A DNA stretch of 64,000 nucleotides from Aquimarina mycalae. Lineage in GTDB: Bacteria; Bacteroidota; Bacteroidia; Flavobacteriales; Flavobacteriaceae. Numbering within the stretch: the stretch's first letter is position 1; each line of letters opens with the position of its first letter. Shown here piece by piece: positions 26,408 through 35,282 of the stretch. The position numbers and the translations under genes are program-made. The notes beneath the pieces are model-generated. The model was not told the origin of the DNA. It searched no databases and saw only the letters and a program-made list of their open reading frames with translations. The stretch covers positions 62,001 through 126,000 of the forward strand of contig NZ_JARYGY010000004.1 of assembly GCF_029906345.1 (NCBI RefSeq), given 5' to 3'.

Positions 26408-28471
26408 ATGAAAAAAATACTTATAACATTGGTTTTGGCTTTTATGGTCGTAAACCTACAAGCTCAAGTAGATAGGAGTAAAATGCCAAAACCAGGGCCT
26501 TCTCCAGAAATAAACCTAAAAGAGGCACAACGTTTCGAATTAGGCAATGGACTAAAAGTGTTGGTTGTTGAAAATCATAAATTACCAAGAGTTAGCATCC
26601 AATTACAAATTGATAACTCTCCTATAGGAGAAGGAGATAAAGCTGGTGTAGCTAGTCTTACTTCTAGTTTACTAGGAAATGGTTCTAAATCAATTTCCAA
26701 AGATGATTTCAACGAAGAAGTAGATTTCTTAGGTGCCAGTATGAATTTTGGATCTCAAAGCGCTTTTGCTTCTTCACTTTCTAAATATTTCCCAAGAATT
26801 ATGGAATTAATGGCTGATGCAGCGATTAATCCTAATTTCACTCAAGAGGAATTCGAAAAAGAAAAAGCAAAATTAATTACAGGATTAAAAACCCAAGAAA
26901 AAGACGTCTCTTCTATTGCAAGTAGAGTACAAAATGCACTTGCATATGGTGTGCAACACCCTTATGGTGAATTTGCTACAGAAGAAACTGTAAACAAGGT
27001 AACACTTGCTGATGTTGAAAAATTCTATTCTGATTATTTTACCTCTGCAAATGCTTATTTAATTGTAATCGGTGATGTCAAATTTGATGAAGTACAGAAA
27101 TTAGTTAAGAAAAATTTCACTCCTTGGGCTAAAAAGACGTCAATATCTGTTGGTTACACTAAACCATCAAATGTGCAGTATACACAAATTAATTTTGTAG
27201 ATGTTCCTAATGCAGTGCAATCAGAAATCGCGGTTCAAAATCTAGTAGATCTTAAAATGAGTGATCCTGATTATTTTTCTGCACTTGTAGCCAATCAAAT
27301 TTTAGGTGGAGGTGGAGAAGCTCGTCTTTTCTTAAATCTTCGTGAGGACAAAGGATATACTTACGGTTCTTATTCTAGAATAGGAAATGACAAATACGCT
27401 CCTTCCAGATTTAGTGCAACTGCAAGTGTGCGTAACGTTGTTACAGATAGCTCTGTTGTTGAGATTTTAAAAGAAATCGATCGTATCACTAAAGAACCAG
27501 TTTCTGCAGAAGAATTAAAAAACACTAAAGCAAAATATCTTGGTAATTTTGTGCTTGCACTAGAAAGACCTGAAACTATTGCTCGTTATGCTTTAAATAC
27601 TGAAACAGAAGGATTACCTAAGGATTTCTATAAAACCTATATAGAACGAATTAATTCAATCACGGTAGAGGATGTTCAAAAAGCTGCTAAAAAATATTTC
27701 AGCTCAGGTAATGCTCGTATAGTTGTTACAGGAAAAGGAAGTGATGTTATAGAAAATTTGGAAAAAGTGACTTTTAATGATAAAAAAGTACCTGTTTTCT
27801 ATTTTGATAAGTTTGGAAACAAAACAGAAAAACCAGATTATAATGCTGCCACACCAGAAGGTGTAACCGCTCAATCAGTTTTAGAGAATTACTATAAAGC
27901 TATCGGAGGAAAAGATAAGCTAGAAGCTGTACAATCTACATTTTTTACTGCTGAAGCTCCTTTTAACGGGAACACGCTAGGGTTAATATCTAAAACAACC
28001 GCTAAAAACCAATCACTGCTTGAGGTTAAGTTTGGGGCTATGACTGCTCAAAAAGTTGTTTTTGACGGTGAAAAAGGATATGTAATGGCACAAGGTCAAC
28101 GAATGGATTACACTGATGCACAAATTACGGATGCTAAAAGTGATTCATATCCTTTTGCTGAACTTAAAAACTCTGCAGCTACTTTGGATGGAGTACAGCC
28201 TTATGAAAATGGCAAAGCATATGCTATTAAACTAAGTGATAAAAAAACAGCTTTCTTTGATACTGAGACTGGCTTAAAAGTAAAAGAAGTAACGATACAA
28301 GAACAAGCAGGACAGAAAATTCCAGTTGCTGTTATGTATAGTAACTATAAAGAAGTTAATGGAATTAAGTTCCCTTTTACAATTTCTCAATCTTTAGGAC
28401 CTCAGAAAATTGACTTTACGGTAAAAGAAGTAAAAATCAATGAAGGAGTAACTGAAGAAGATTTTAAATAG
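26408..28471 (+). CDS. M16 family protein, non-catalytic partner, with extra C-terminal domain
   Basis: The 687-residue protein has a signal peptide ending LQAQ. At the place of HxxEH it reads AGVASLTSSLL, so it cannot bind zinc as the partner does. The C-terminal M16 half retains the substrate-binding Arg/Tyr pair in RLFLNLREDKGYTYGSYS. The last about 210 residues (from TAQSVLENYYKAIGG) form an extra domain resembling outer-membrane lipoprotein-carrier type folds. It is coupled to the catalytic M16 gene and ends in a terminator shared with the exporter gene. Confidence 0.9.
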   Translation: MKKILITLVLAFMVVNLQAQVDRSKMPKPGPSPEINLKEAQRFELGNGLKVLVVENHKLPRVSIQLQIDNSPIGEGDKAGVASLTSSLLGNGSKSISKDDFNEEVDFLGASMNFGSQSAFASSLSKYFPRIMELMADAAINPNFTQEEFEKEKAKLITGLKTQEKDVSSIASRVQNALAYGVQHPYGEFATEETVNKVTLADVEKFYSDYFTSANAYLIVIGDVKFDEVQKLVKKNFTPWAKKTSISVGYTKPSNVQYTQINFVDVPNAVQSEIAVQNLVDLKMSDPDYFSALVANQILGGGGEARLFLNLREDKGYTYGSYSRIGNDKYAPSRFSATASVRNVVTDSSVVEILKEIDRITKEPVSAEELKNTKAKYLGNFVLALERPETIARYALNTETEGLPKDFYKTYIERINSITVEDVQKAAKKYFSSGNARIVVTGKGSDVIENLEKVTFNDKKVPVFYFDKFGNKTEKPDYNAATPEGVTAQSVLENYYKAIGGKDKLEAVQSTFFTAEAPFNGNTLGLISKTTAKNQSLLEVKFGAMTAQKVVFDGEKGYVMAQGQRMDYTDAQITDAKSDSYPFAELKNSAATLDGVQPYENGKAYAIKLSDKKTAFFDTETGLKVKEVTIQEQAGQKIPVAVMYSNYKEVNGIKFPFTISQSLGPQKIDFTVKEVKINEGVTEEDFK

Positions 28472-28498
28472 TATTTATTCTATTAATACCTTATTCAT

Positions 28499-28529
28499 AA
28501 AGGTTCGTTCTTTTGCAGAACGGACCTTT
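28499..28529. terminator. Terminator between the M16 pair and the EamA gene
   Basis: AAAGGTTCGTTCT pairs with AGAACGGACCTTT (one G-T pair) around a 5-nt loop, followed by an AT-rich stretch. It touches the stop codon of the convergent transporter gene. Confidence 0.75.
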
Positions 28530-29424
28530 ATTTATTTCTATTAGCTAGATACACTCCCAGAATAATAACTCCTGCAGCAATTACTTGATAAAAAGAAAAT
28601 TCTTCTCCATCAAGTAATCCCCACGCTAAAGCAACAATCGGAATCGTATATGTCACTGAAGTTGCAAAAACAGGGCTACTAATCTGCACCAACTTATTAA
28701 ACAAAACCTTAGCAATACCAGTACCTACTACAGCAAGAATAGAAATATACATTAAACTTGTATGCACTACTGGATTAGCCATTACTTCGGATTTAAAAAA
28801 ATCCGAGCAATATAAAACTATCAAAGAGGGAATTACTAAAACAATAAAATTACCATTAGCAATTGCCATCGGAGAGATATTTTGCATATATCTTTTTATG
28901 ATATTTACATTAATTGCATAACAAACAGACGCACATAGCACCAGAGAAGCGTACCAATAATTCTGATGAGGATTTATAGAAGCACCTTCCCATATCAAAG
29001 CCAAACATCCTATTAATCCTACAATAACACCAAGTAATTGGTTTTTATTAAAGCTTATCGAAAAGATTAAAGTTCCTAAAATTAAAGTGACTAATGGAGT
29101 TGTAGAGTTTAATATAGAAGCTATTGCACTATCTATTTCTGTTTCTGCAAAAGCAAATAAAAACGCTGGAATAAATGTCCCTAAAAAACCAGATATAATT
29201 ACCCACTTCCATTCGTTTTTCTTAATAGTCTTAATACTCTTATAACCAACTAAAAATAAAAACACTGCTGCAAACAATGTTCTTAACGCTCCTAATTGCA
29301 TAGGAGTCAACCCTATCAATGATTTTTTTATTAGTATAAATGAGCTTCCCCAAACTACGGATAGTACTGCTAAATATATCCATTTTACATTTGTGTTTTG
29401 CATGTGCTGTTTTATAAGCTGCAA
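28528..29424 (-). CDS. EamA family (DMT) exporter
   Basis: The protein of up to 298 residues has ten hydrophobic helices arranged as two EamA repeats. Diagnostic are WGSSFILIKKSL at the first repeat, LNSTTPLVTLILGTLIF and the second repeat near VGTGIAKVLFNKLVQ. These inner-membrane proteins export amino acids or other metabolites. The substrate cannot be told. Met8 (at 29403, MQNTNVKW) is an equally good start. Confidence 0.9.
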   Translation of the reverse strand: MQLIKQHMQNTNVKWIYLAVLSVVWGSSFILIKKSLIGLTPMQLGALRTLFAAVFLFLVGYKSIKTIKKNEWKWVIISGFLGTFIPAFLFAFAETEIDSAIASILNSTTPLVTLILGTLIFSISFNKNQLLGVIVGLIGCLALIWEGASINPHQNYWYASLVLCASVCYAINVNIIKRYMQNISPMAIANGNFIVLVIPSLIVLYCSDFFKSEVMANPVVHTSLMYISILAVVGTGIAKVLFNKLVQISSPVFATSVTYTIPIVALAWGLLDGEEFSFYQVIAAGVIILGVYLANRNK

Positions 29425-29485
29425 AAATCATTAAAATTATGAAAGTAATGATGCGGTATAGATAAAAATTAACTACAGTTTAGCT

Positions 29486-30058
29486 TTATTCTTTCCATTG
29501 TATAGTTTCCATAAAGTGAATAATATCATTTCTCAGATATTTTGCTGCTGGAAGTATGGAATCGTAATTTGGTTTTACTTTAAAATAAACAGAGCCTGAT
29601 ACAAAATGATGTAGACTATCTGTTACATAAAACTGACAAGAAGAAGCAGCATTGCCTGACACCTCATATATTCTTCCATATACTTTTTTTTCTGGATACA
29701 CAAAGTCTTTTGGCTGGATAGCATCTGCTTTTATAAAATGTTCTTGAGTAAGGTTCTGCGCATCTCTAAGCAATGAATCCAAATTATTCTCTATATCATA
29801 ATAAGAAACATAAATCGTTGCCTTTAATTTTGGATAATTAATATTATACCAGCAAGCTCTATTTCCTTTAGCTTTTTGAAATTTCGCAATTTCATTTTTT
29901 TCAAAACTATAAGAACAATCTAATGAGGATTTTTCATACTTAGGAGATGGATAATCTAACCTTAGCATCGCTTTCGGCTTTGGCAACGTATCACCTCCAC
30001 AAGAAAATAAGGCACACACTATAATTCCTAAAAATAATTTGCTCAACGCATTATTCAT
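29486..30058 (-). CDS. gldD: Gliding motility lipoprotein GldD
   Basis: The 190-residue lipoprotein has a signal with lipobox CALFSCGGD. The sequence (YPSPKYEKSSLDC, CWYNINYPKLKATIYVSYY, SGSVYF and a final ETIQWKE) matches GldD, required for gliding and the type IX secretion system in Flavobacterium johnsoniae. Its exact step is not known. It overlaps gldE by 8 nt, as in other Flavobacteriia. Confidence 0.95.
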   Translation of the reverse strand: MNNALSKLFLGIIVCALFSCGGDTLPKPKAMLRLDYPSPKYEKSSLDCSYSFEKNEIAKFQKAKGNRACWYNINYPKLKATIYVSYYDIENNLDSLLRDAQNLTQEHFIKADAIQPKDFVYPEKKVYGRIYEVSGNAASSCQFYVTDSLHHFVSGSVYFKVKPNYDSILPAAKYLRNDIIHFMETIQWKE

Positions 30059-31382
30059 TGATTGTCAATTTTATTCGTTTTATTCGTTTTTTATCTAGGG
30101 ATTCTATTTTAAAACTATATTTCCCTAACACTACTGTTTCTCCCTGTTTAGGAAAACTTCCTAGTATTTCTAATAATAATCCAGCGACCGTTTCTGCATC
30201 CCCTTTTTTGTTCTCAAATATTGAATTATCCTCTAATTTAAGTACTTTATAAAAATCTTTCAACGATGTTCTTCCTTCAAAAACATAATTATTATCATCT
30301 AACTTAGAAAATATTAAATCTTCATCATCAAAGTCATTACTAATATCTCCAACTATTTCTTCTATAATATCCTCTAAGGAAATTAAACCACTGGTACCTC
30401 CATATTCGTCTACAACAATCGCCAAGTGATTCTTTTTATCTTTAAAATCATTTAGCAAATCATCTAATTTTTTATTCTCAGGAACAAAATAAGGTTCTCG
30501 TACCAAACTAACCCAATCTACTTGTTTATCGTTAATATACGGCAATAGATCTTTTACATATAGAATCCCTGTTACTTTATCAATACTGTCTTCATATACA
30601 GGAATACGTGAATATCCATGTTCAATGATTTCAGGAATAATTTTGGCATATTCTAATTCACGATTAAGCGCAAAAATATCAATCCTTGGCCTCATTACCT
30701 GTTTTGTATCTGTGTTTCCGAAGGACACAATTCCTTCTAATATTTTCTTTTCTTCAGAAGTGGTATCCTTATCTGATGTTAACTCTAAAGCCTGAGATAA
30801 TTGATCAACGCTGATATTTGACTTTTGTTTTCCTAATTTATTATGAATACCAATAGTTACAGCTCGCATTGGAAAACTAATTGGAGAAAAAATCCAATCC
30901 AAAACACCTAACGGTCTTGCCATAAAATTAGCAAACTTTACCTTATTTCTACTAGCATAGATCTTAGGCAAAATTTCTCCAAAAAGTAAAATCAAAAAGG
31001 TAACTAGTCCTACCTCTATAATAAAACGAAGATTTAACCAATCTAAATCAAACAATTTAATATCATCAAGGCTTTTAAAATAAATCTCCCCCAAAGAATC
31101 AAATAGTAATACAATAGCGATATTAATAAAGTTATTAGCAACCAATATAGTAGCCAATAACTTCTTTGGTCTACTAAGTAGTTTTGAAATTATCTTTTGG
31201 TTAACAGTAGGATCTTCTCCATCTATTTTTAGGTCTGAAGGTGTAAGCGAAAATAACGAAACCTCGCTTCCAGAAATTAAGGCAGAACATACCAATAATA
31301 AAATAAGGACAAGCAAATTAATTGCTTGCATCGAATCAAAAACAAATAATGAAATCAACAAAGGTTCAGGATCAGGGTCCAA
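30051..31382 (-). CDS. gldE: Gliding motility-associated protein GldE (CNNM/CBS/CorC domains)
   Basis: The 443-residue protein has an N-terminal CNNM membrane domain of about four helices (from MQAINLLVLILLLVCSALIS), a CBS pair in the middle (RPRIDIFALNRE and GYSRIPVYEDSIDKVTG, VVDEYGGTSGLISLEDI) and a C-terminal CorC/HlyC domain (YVFEGRTSLKDF). GldE is associated with gliding; related proteins act in magnesium or cobalt efflux. A start at Met18 (about 31331) would remove a short hydrophilic lead and is possible. It overlaps gldD. Confidence 0.93.
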   Translation of the reverse strand: MDPDPEPLLISLFVFDSMQAINLLVLILLLVCSALISGSEVSLFSLTPSDLKIDGEDPTVNQKIISKLLSRPKKLLATILVANNFINIAIVLLFDSLGEIYFKSLDDIKLFDLDWLNLRFIIEVGLVTFLILLFGEILPKIYASRNKVKFANFMARPLGVLDWIFSPISFPMRAVTIGIHNKLGKQKSNISVDQLSQALELTSDKDTTSEEKKILEGIVSFGNTDTKQVMRPRIDIFALNRELEYAKIIPEIIEHGYSRIPVYEDSIDKVTGILYVKDLLPYINDKQVDWVSLVREPYFVPENKKLDDLLNDFKDKKNHLAIVVDEYGGTSGLISLEDIIEEIVGDISNDFDDEDLIFSKLDDNNYVFEGRTSLKDFYKVLKLEDNSIFENKKGDAETVAGLLLEILGSFPKQGETVVLGKYSFKIESLDKKRIKRIKLTINE

Positions 31383-31406
31383 ATTATATGTATTTAGTTA
31401 AACATA

Positions 31407-31868
31407 TCAGAACGGAAGATCATCTTCTTCCATATCTGGAGATGAAGGCGAAACGGATTGTGAGTTATCAACCGATTGAGTGTTCACCACTGGTTGTTTT
31501 TGCTCAATTATCCCAGCCTGTGGATTTTCCGTTTTTGGTGTTAAAAATGTAAAATCCGTACATTGTATTTCTGTACTATACCTATCTTTCCCTTGCTCAT
31601 CTTGCCACTTTCTGGTTTTAAGACGGCCTTCTATATAGACTTTATCTCCTTTTTTTAGGTATTTTTCACAGATTTCTGCAGCTTTATTACGCACAACAAT
31701 ATTATGCCATTCTGTAGAAGTAACTCGTTCTCCAGTAGTTTTATTCACATAAGAATCATTAGTTGCCAGCGGAAACCTACCAATACAATTCCCTCCTTCA
31801 AAATAATGCATTTTCACTTCATCACCAGTATGACCAATAAGCATTACTTTATTCAACGTTCCAGACAT
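31407..31868 (-). CDS. ssb: Single-stranded DNA-binding protein
   Basis: The 153-residue protein has an OB fold starting SGTLNKVMLIGHTGDE, with GDKVYIEGRLKTRKW, and a Gln/Ser-rich linker ending in the acidic tip EEDDLPF that recruits repair and replication proteins. It lies between mutY and gldE, a common flavobacterial order. Identification is secure. Confidence 0.97.
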   Translation of the reverse strand: MSGTLNKVMLIGHTGDEVKMHYFEGGNCIGRFPLATNDSYVNKTTGERVTSTEWHNIVVRNKAAEICEKYLKKGDKVYIEGRLKTRKWQDEQGKDRYSTEIQCTDFTFLTPKTENPQAGIIEQKQPVVNTQSVDNSQSVSPSSPDMEEDDLPF

Positions 31869-31910
31869 ACACTTTATATTTATAGTAAATGTACTAAAAA
31901 AGCATCATAC

Positions 31911-32963
31911 CTAAAAAAACCGATCTATAAAATTACCTAGTAATATAGGTACTGGATATGAATGAATCTTGTTTGATTCTATTAGCTCATATTCTTCTCT
32001 GATTTCTGGAGATTTATCGATCTTTATTATGTAGAAACGAGTATATAAATGTTGATGAGATAGCTTATGAACAACAAACTTTTCTTCAAAAAGAGTAAGC
32101 TCGATATCCATATCTTTTACTAGACTTTTATAAACAGTATCTTCTTTTATAGTTATTAGATCTAACTCGCCATCACCTTCTATTAAGGGAAATTCGTATA
32201 AATTTTGCCAAATACCTTTACCTCTTCTTTGTTTAATTATTGTTTGTCTATTATTAATTACGAATATCAGATAATTAAAATATCGCTTTTTGATCTTTAG
32301 TTTTTTTAGTTTAACTGGTAATGATACTACTGTTCCTTTTTGTAATGATCCACAACTATCATTTAATGGACATACAATACAATAAGGACTTTGAGGTTTA
32401 CACTGCAATGCCCCAAACTCCATGATCGCCTGATTATAAGTTGCGGGCTGTTCTGGATCAATTAGTTCAAAAGCAATTTTTTTAAACTCTTTTATTCCTG
32501 TAGTACTATTAATAGGAGTATCAATATTAAAATATCTTGATAACACTCTATATACATTACCATCTACTACAGGAACTGCTTCATTATAACATATCGATGC
32601 TATAGCACTTGCTGTATAATCACCAACACCTTTTAACTTTAATAAATCCTTATAATTATCAGGAAAAACTCCATTGAGATCATTAGCTATATATTTTGCA
32701 GTAAAATGCAGATTTCTTGCCCTGGAATAATATCCCAATCCTTGCCATAATTTAAGCACCTGTTCTTCTTCTGCTTTTGCTAAATCAAAAACAGTTGGAT
32801 ATTGACCTGTAAATGCCAAATAATATGGTAATCCTTGTGCAACTCTGGTCTGTTGAAGTATAATTTCGCTCAGCCAAATACGGTATGGGTCGGTTGTTTC
32901 TCTCCATGGCATCGATCTTTTGTTTTGTAAGTACCACGAAATGAGTTTTTTAGAGAAAATCAT
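31911..32963 (-). CDS. mutY: A/G-specific adenine glycosylase MutY
   Basis: The 350-residue protein contains the helix-hairpin-helix LLKLKGVGDYTASAI, the catalytic-region VVDGNVYRVLSR, and the iron-sulfur cysteines CKPQSPYCIVCPLNDSC. The C-terminal 120 residues are a NUDIX-like 8-oxoG recognition domain. It removes adenine mispaired with 8-oxoguanine. It lies upstream of ssb and diverges from the HU gene. Confidence 0.97.
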   Translation of the reverse strand: MIFSKKLISWYLQNKRSMPWRETTDPYRIWLSEIILQQTRVAQGLPYYLAFTGQYPTVFDLAKAEEEQVLKLWQGLGYYSRARNLHFTAKYIANDLNGVFPDNYKDLLKLKGVGDYTASAIASICYNEAVPVVDGNVYRVLSRYFNIDTPINSTTGIKEFKKIAFELIDPEQPATYNQAIMEFGALQCKPQSPYCIVCPLNDSCGSLQKGTVVSLPVKLKKLKIKKRYFNYLIFVINNRQTIIKQRRGKGIWQNLYEFPLIEGDGELDLITIKEDTVYKSLVKDMDIELTLFEEKFVVHKLSHQHLYTRFYIIKIDKSPEIREEYELIESNKIHSYPVPILLGNFIDRFF

Positions 32964-33023
32964 AGTAAAATCTTATGTTTTGTAAAATTATACCTTTAAA
33001 AGATGATAATTTCATCTTAAGTA

Positions 33024-33055
33024 TTGATATTTTGGATTTTAAATTGTTATATTTG
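33024..33055 (+). promoter_or_regulatory. Promoter of the HU gene
   Basis: TTG at 33024-33026, a 21-nt spacer and TATATTTG at 33048-33055 match the Bacteroidetes promoter. It lies 40 nt before the HU start codon. Confidence 0.65.
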
Positions 33056-33094
33056 CCCCCTTGAAAATTTAAAAACCCCTAAATAGGTAATATA

Positions 33095-33385
33095 ATGACT
33101 AAAGCAGATATTGTAGCAAAAATTTCAGAAAAACTAGGAATTGAAAAAGGAGATGTTCAGGCAACTGTTGAAACCTTTATGGAAGAAGTAAAAAGTTCTT
33201 TAGAGAGCGGTGATAATGTATACCTTAGAGGTTTTGGTAGCTTTATCATCAAGACAAGAGCTGAAAAAACTGGCCGTAATATTTCTAAAAACACTACAAT
33301 CAAAATTCCTGCACATAATATTCCTGCCTTTAAACCGGCAAAAGTATTTGTGGAAGGTGTAAAAACTAACGTAGAAGTTAAGTAA
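33095..33385 (+). CDS. HU family DNA-binding protein
   Basis: The 96-residue protein is a canonical HU/IHF subunit: MTKADIVAKISEKLG, helices 1 and 2, the saddle signature GFGSFIIKTRAEKTGRN, and the DNA-intercalating arm with IKIPAHNIPAFKPAK. It bends and compacts DNA. It lies 31 nt before a gene for a 29-residue basic protein. Confidence 0.96.
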   Translation: MTKADIVAKISEKLGIEKGDVQATVETFMEEVKSSLESGDNVYLRGFGSFIIKTRAEKTGRNISKNTTIKIPAHNIPAFKPAKVFVEGVKTNVEVK

Positions 33386-33415
33386 AACATTAATAATCAA
33401 TAAATAGATCACACT

Positions 33416-33505
33416 ATGCCAAGTGGTAAGAAACGTAAAAGACACAAGGTAGCTACGCACAAGCGTAAAAAGAGAAGAAGAGCTAATCGCCACAAGAAAA
33501 AGTAG
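33416..33505 (+). CDS. 29-residue very basic protein, probable ribosomal protein
   Basis: An ATG at 33416 opens a frame reading MPSGKKRKRHKVATHKRKK, then a further 10 residues (RRRANRHKKK) and a TAG stop. About 18 of 29 residues are Lys, Arg or His. It lies 31 nt after the HU gene and 149 nt before rng. Its size and composition resemble very small ribosomal proteins, such as bTHX or the bL38 described for Bacteroidetes ribosomes, but I cannot tell which, if either, applies. The length escaped a 60-residue cutoff. Confidence 0.75.
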   Translation: MPSGKKRKRHKVATHKRKKRRRANRHKKK

Positions 33506-33653
33506 TTTTCTAACTACTTTTTTTGTTTAAAAATGTTCTTTGAAATCGAAATAGAGTATCTTATATCTCTACCTTTATAAGACTTTGTTTCAACGGAATT
33601 ATTAAAATTCCTGTGAAAAAATTGTTTAATCCATCTGTCTCGAATGTATCGAG

Positions 33654-35213
33654 GTGGATAAAAATCTAATCAGAGTGAACAAAGAATTGATCATTAGATC
33701 TGGTTCCTCTACTGATTTTGCCTTATTAAAAGATGGAAAACTAATTGAATTACATAAGGAAGAAGATGACAGTAACTTTGCTGTTGGTGATATTTTTATT
33801 GCCAAAATTCGCAAAGCTGTCCCAGGTCTTAATGCCGCATTTGTTAATGTAGGCTACGAGAAAGATGCATTTTTGCACTATCATGATCTGGGCCCTCAAA
33901 TATCTTCTTTACTTAAATTCATTAAACGTGTAAGCACAGGTAAATTAAGAGATTATTCTTTAAAGGATTTTCCTTTTGAGAACGATATTGATAAACACGG
34001 TATTATTACAGACGTGTTAAAATCAAATCAATCGCTATTGGTACAAATAGTAAAAGAACCCATATCTACTAAAGGTCCTCGAATTAGCTCTGAGCTATCG
34101 ATCGCGGGTAGATATATTGTATTAGTACCTTTTTCTAATCGAGTTTCTATTTCTCAAAAAATAGAATCCTCTGAAGAAAAAGAACGTCTGAAAAGACTAG
34201 TAAAAAGTATTAAGCCAAAAGGGTTTGGAATTATTGTACGTACGGTAGCAGAAGGCAAAAAAGTAGCAGAACTAGACAGAGATTTGCAAAATTTGGTGGA
34301 TCGTTGGGAGTCCATGTGTAAGAAATTATACAAAGCACCCCATCCATCAAAAATTTTAGGTGAAATGAATAGAGCTTCCTCGATTCTACGAGATGTTTTT
34401 AATGACACTTTCACCTCCATTGTTGTAGACGAACAAGATCTCTACAATCAAATCAAAGATTATCTGCAAGAAATTGCACCAAAAAAAGAATCAATCGTAA
34501 AATTACACACGTCTAACGTTCCAGTTTTTGAAAAACATGGTATCGAAAGACAAATCAAAACAAGTTTTGGTAAAACGGTATCCATGAGTAAAGGAGCCTA
34601 TCTTGTAATCGAACACACTGAAGCAATGCACGTCATTGATGTAAATAGTGGAAACCGATCGAACAAAGCCAAAAATCAAGAAGACACTGCACTAGAAGTC
34701 AACCTAATCAGTGCATCTGAAGTAGCCCGCCAACTACGTCTTAGGGATATGGGAGGTATTATCGTAGTCGATTTTATAGACATGAATAATGCCGATAACC
34801 GAAGAACACTCTTCAATCACTTACGTGAAGAGATGAAAGACGACAGGGCGAAGCACAAAATTTTACCGCCAAGTAAGTTTGGCTTGATTCAAATTACGCG
34901 ACAACGCGTACGACCAGAAATGAATATCAAAACCCGTGAGGAAAATCCTAACGGAGGAAACGGCGAAGTTGAGGCGCCAATAGTTTTAGTAGATAAAATA
35001 AAGGTCGATTTAGAAAAATTAATTAAAAAAGAACATAAAAAGCTAACGCTTAGCGCGCATCCTTTTATTGCAGCTTTTTTAACTAAAGGATTTCCATCCA
35101 CCCGATCTAAATGGTTTATGGACCACAAAAGATGGGTAAAAATAATACCTAGAGACGCTTACACGTATTTAGAATATCATTTCCACGACAAAGACGGTGA
35201 AATGATACAATAA
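33654..35213 (+). CDS. rng: Ribonuclease G/E family protein
   Basis: The 519-residue protein has an S1-like N-terminal domain (GDIFIAKIRKAVPGLNAAFVNVG), an RNase H-like middle part, and the catalytic DNase I-like part with HVIDVNSGNR and VVDFIDMNN, which hold the Mg-binding aspartates. It lacks the long C-terminal scaffold of E. coli RNase E. It cleaves single-stranded RNA, including rRNA precursors. The start is GTG at 33654; no in-frame ATG lies upstream after the TAA at 33627. A strong terminator follows. Confidence 0.95.
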   Translation: MDKNLIRVNKELIIRSGSSTDFALLKDGKLIELHKEEDDSNFAVGDIFIAKIRKAVPGLNAAFVNVGYEKDAFLHYHDLGPQISSLLKFIKRVSTGKLRDYSLKDFPFENDIDKHGIITDVLKSNQSLLVQIVKEPISTKGPRISSELSIAGRYIVLVPFSNRVSISQKIESSEEKERLKRLVKSIKPKGFGIIVRTVAEGKKVAELDRDLQNLVDRWESMCKKLYKAPHPSKILGEMNRASSILRDVFNDTFTSIVVDEQDLYNQIKDYLQEIAPKKESIVKLHTSNVPVFEKHGIERQIKTSFGKTVSMSKGAYLVIEHTEAMHVIDVNSGNRSNKAKNQEDTALEVNLISASEVARQLRLRDMGGIIVVDFIDMNNADNRRTLFNHLREEMKDDRAKHKILPPSKFGLIQITRQRVRPEMNIKTREENPNGGNGEVEAPIVLVDKIKVDLEKLIKKEHKKLTLSAHPFIAAFLTKGFPSTRSKWFMDHKRWVKIIPRDAYTYLEYHFHDKDGEMIQ

Positions 35214-35220
35214 AAAAATG

Positions 35221-35257
35221 AAACCCAGCATACTACAGTAGTATGCTGGGTTTTTTT
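35221..35257. terminator. Strong bidirectional terminator
   Basis: AAACCCAGCATACTA and TAGTATGCTGGGTTT form a perfect 15-bp stem with a 3-nt loop, followed by more T residues. It separates rng from the prolyl oligopeptidase gene on the other strand. Confidence 0.92.
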
Positions 35258-35282
35258 ATACCTATAATTTGAAAGTTCTTTT

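Noticed and set aside
33644..33661. Five-codon frame (ATG TAT CGA GGT GGA TAA) overlapping the GTG start of rng
   Set aside because: Frames this short are frequent by chance; no evidence that it is translated.
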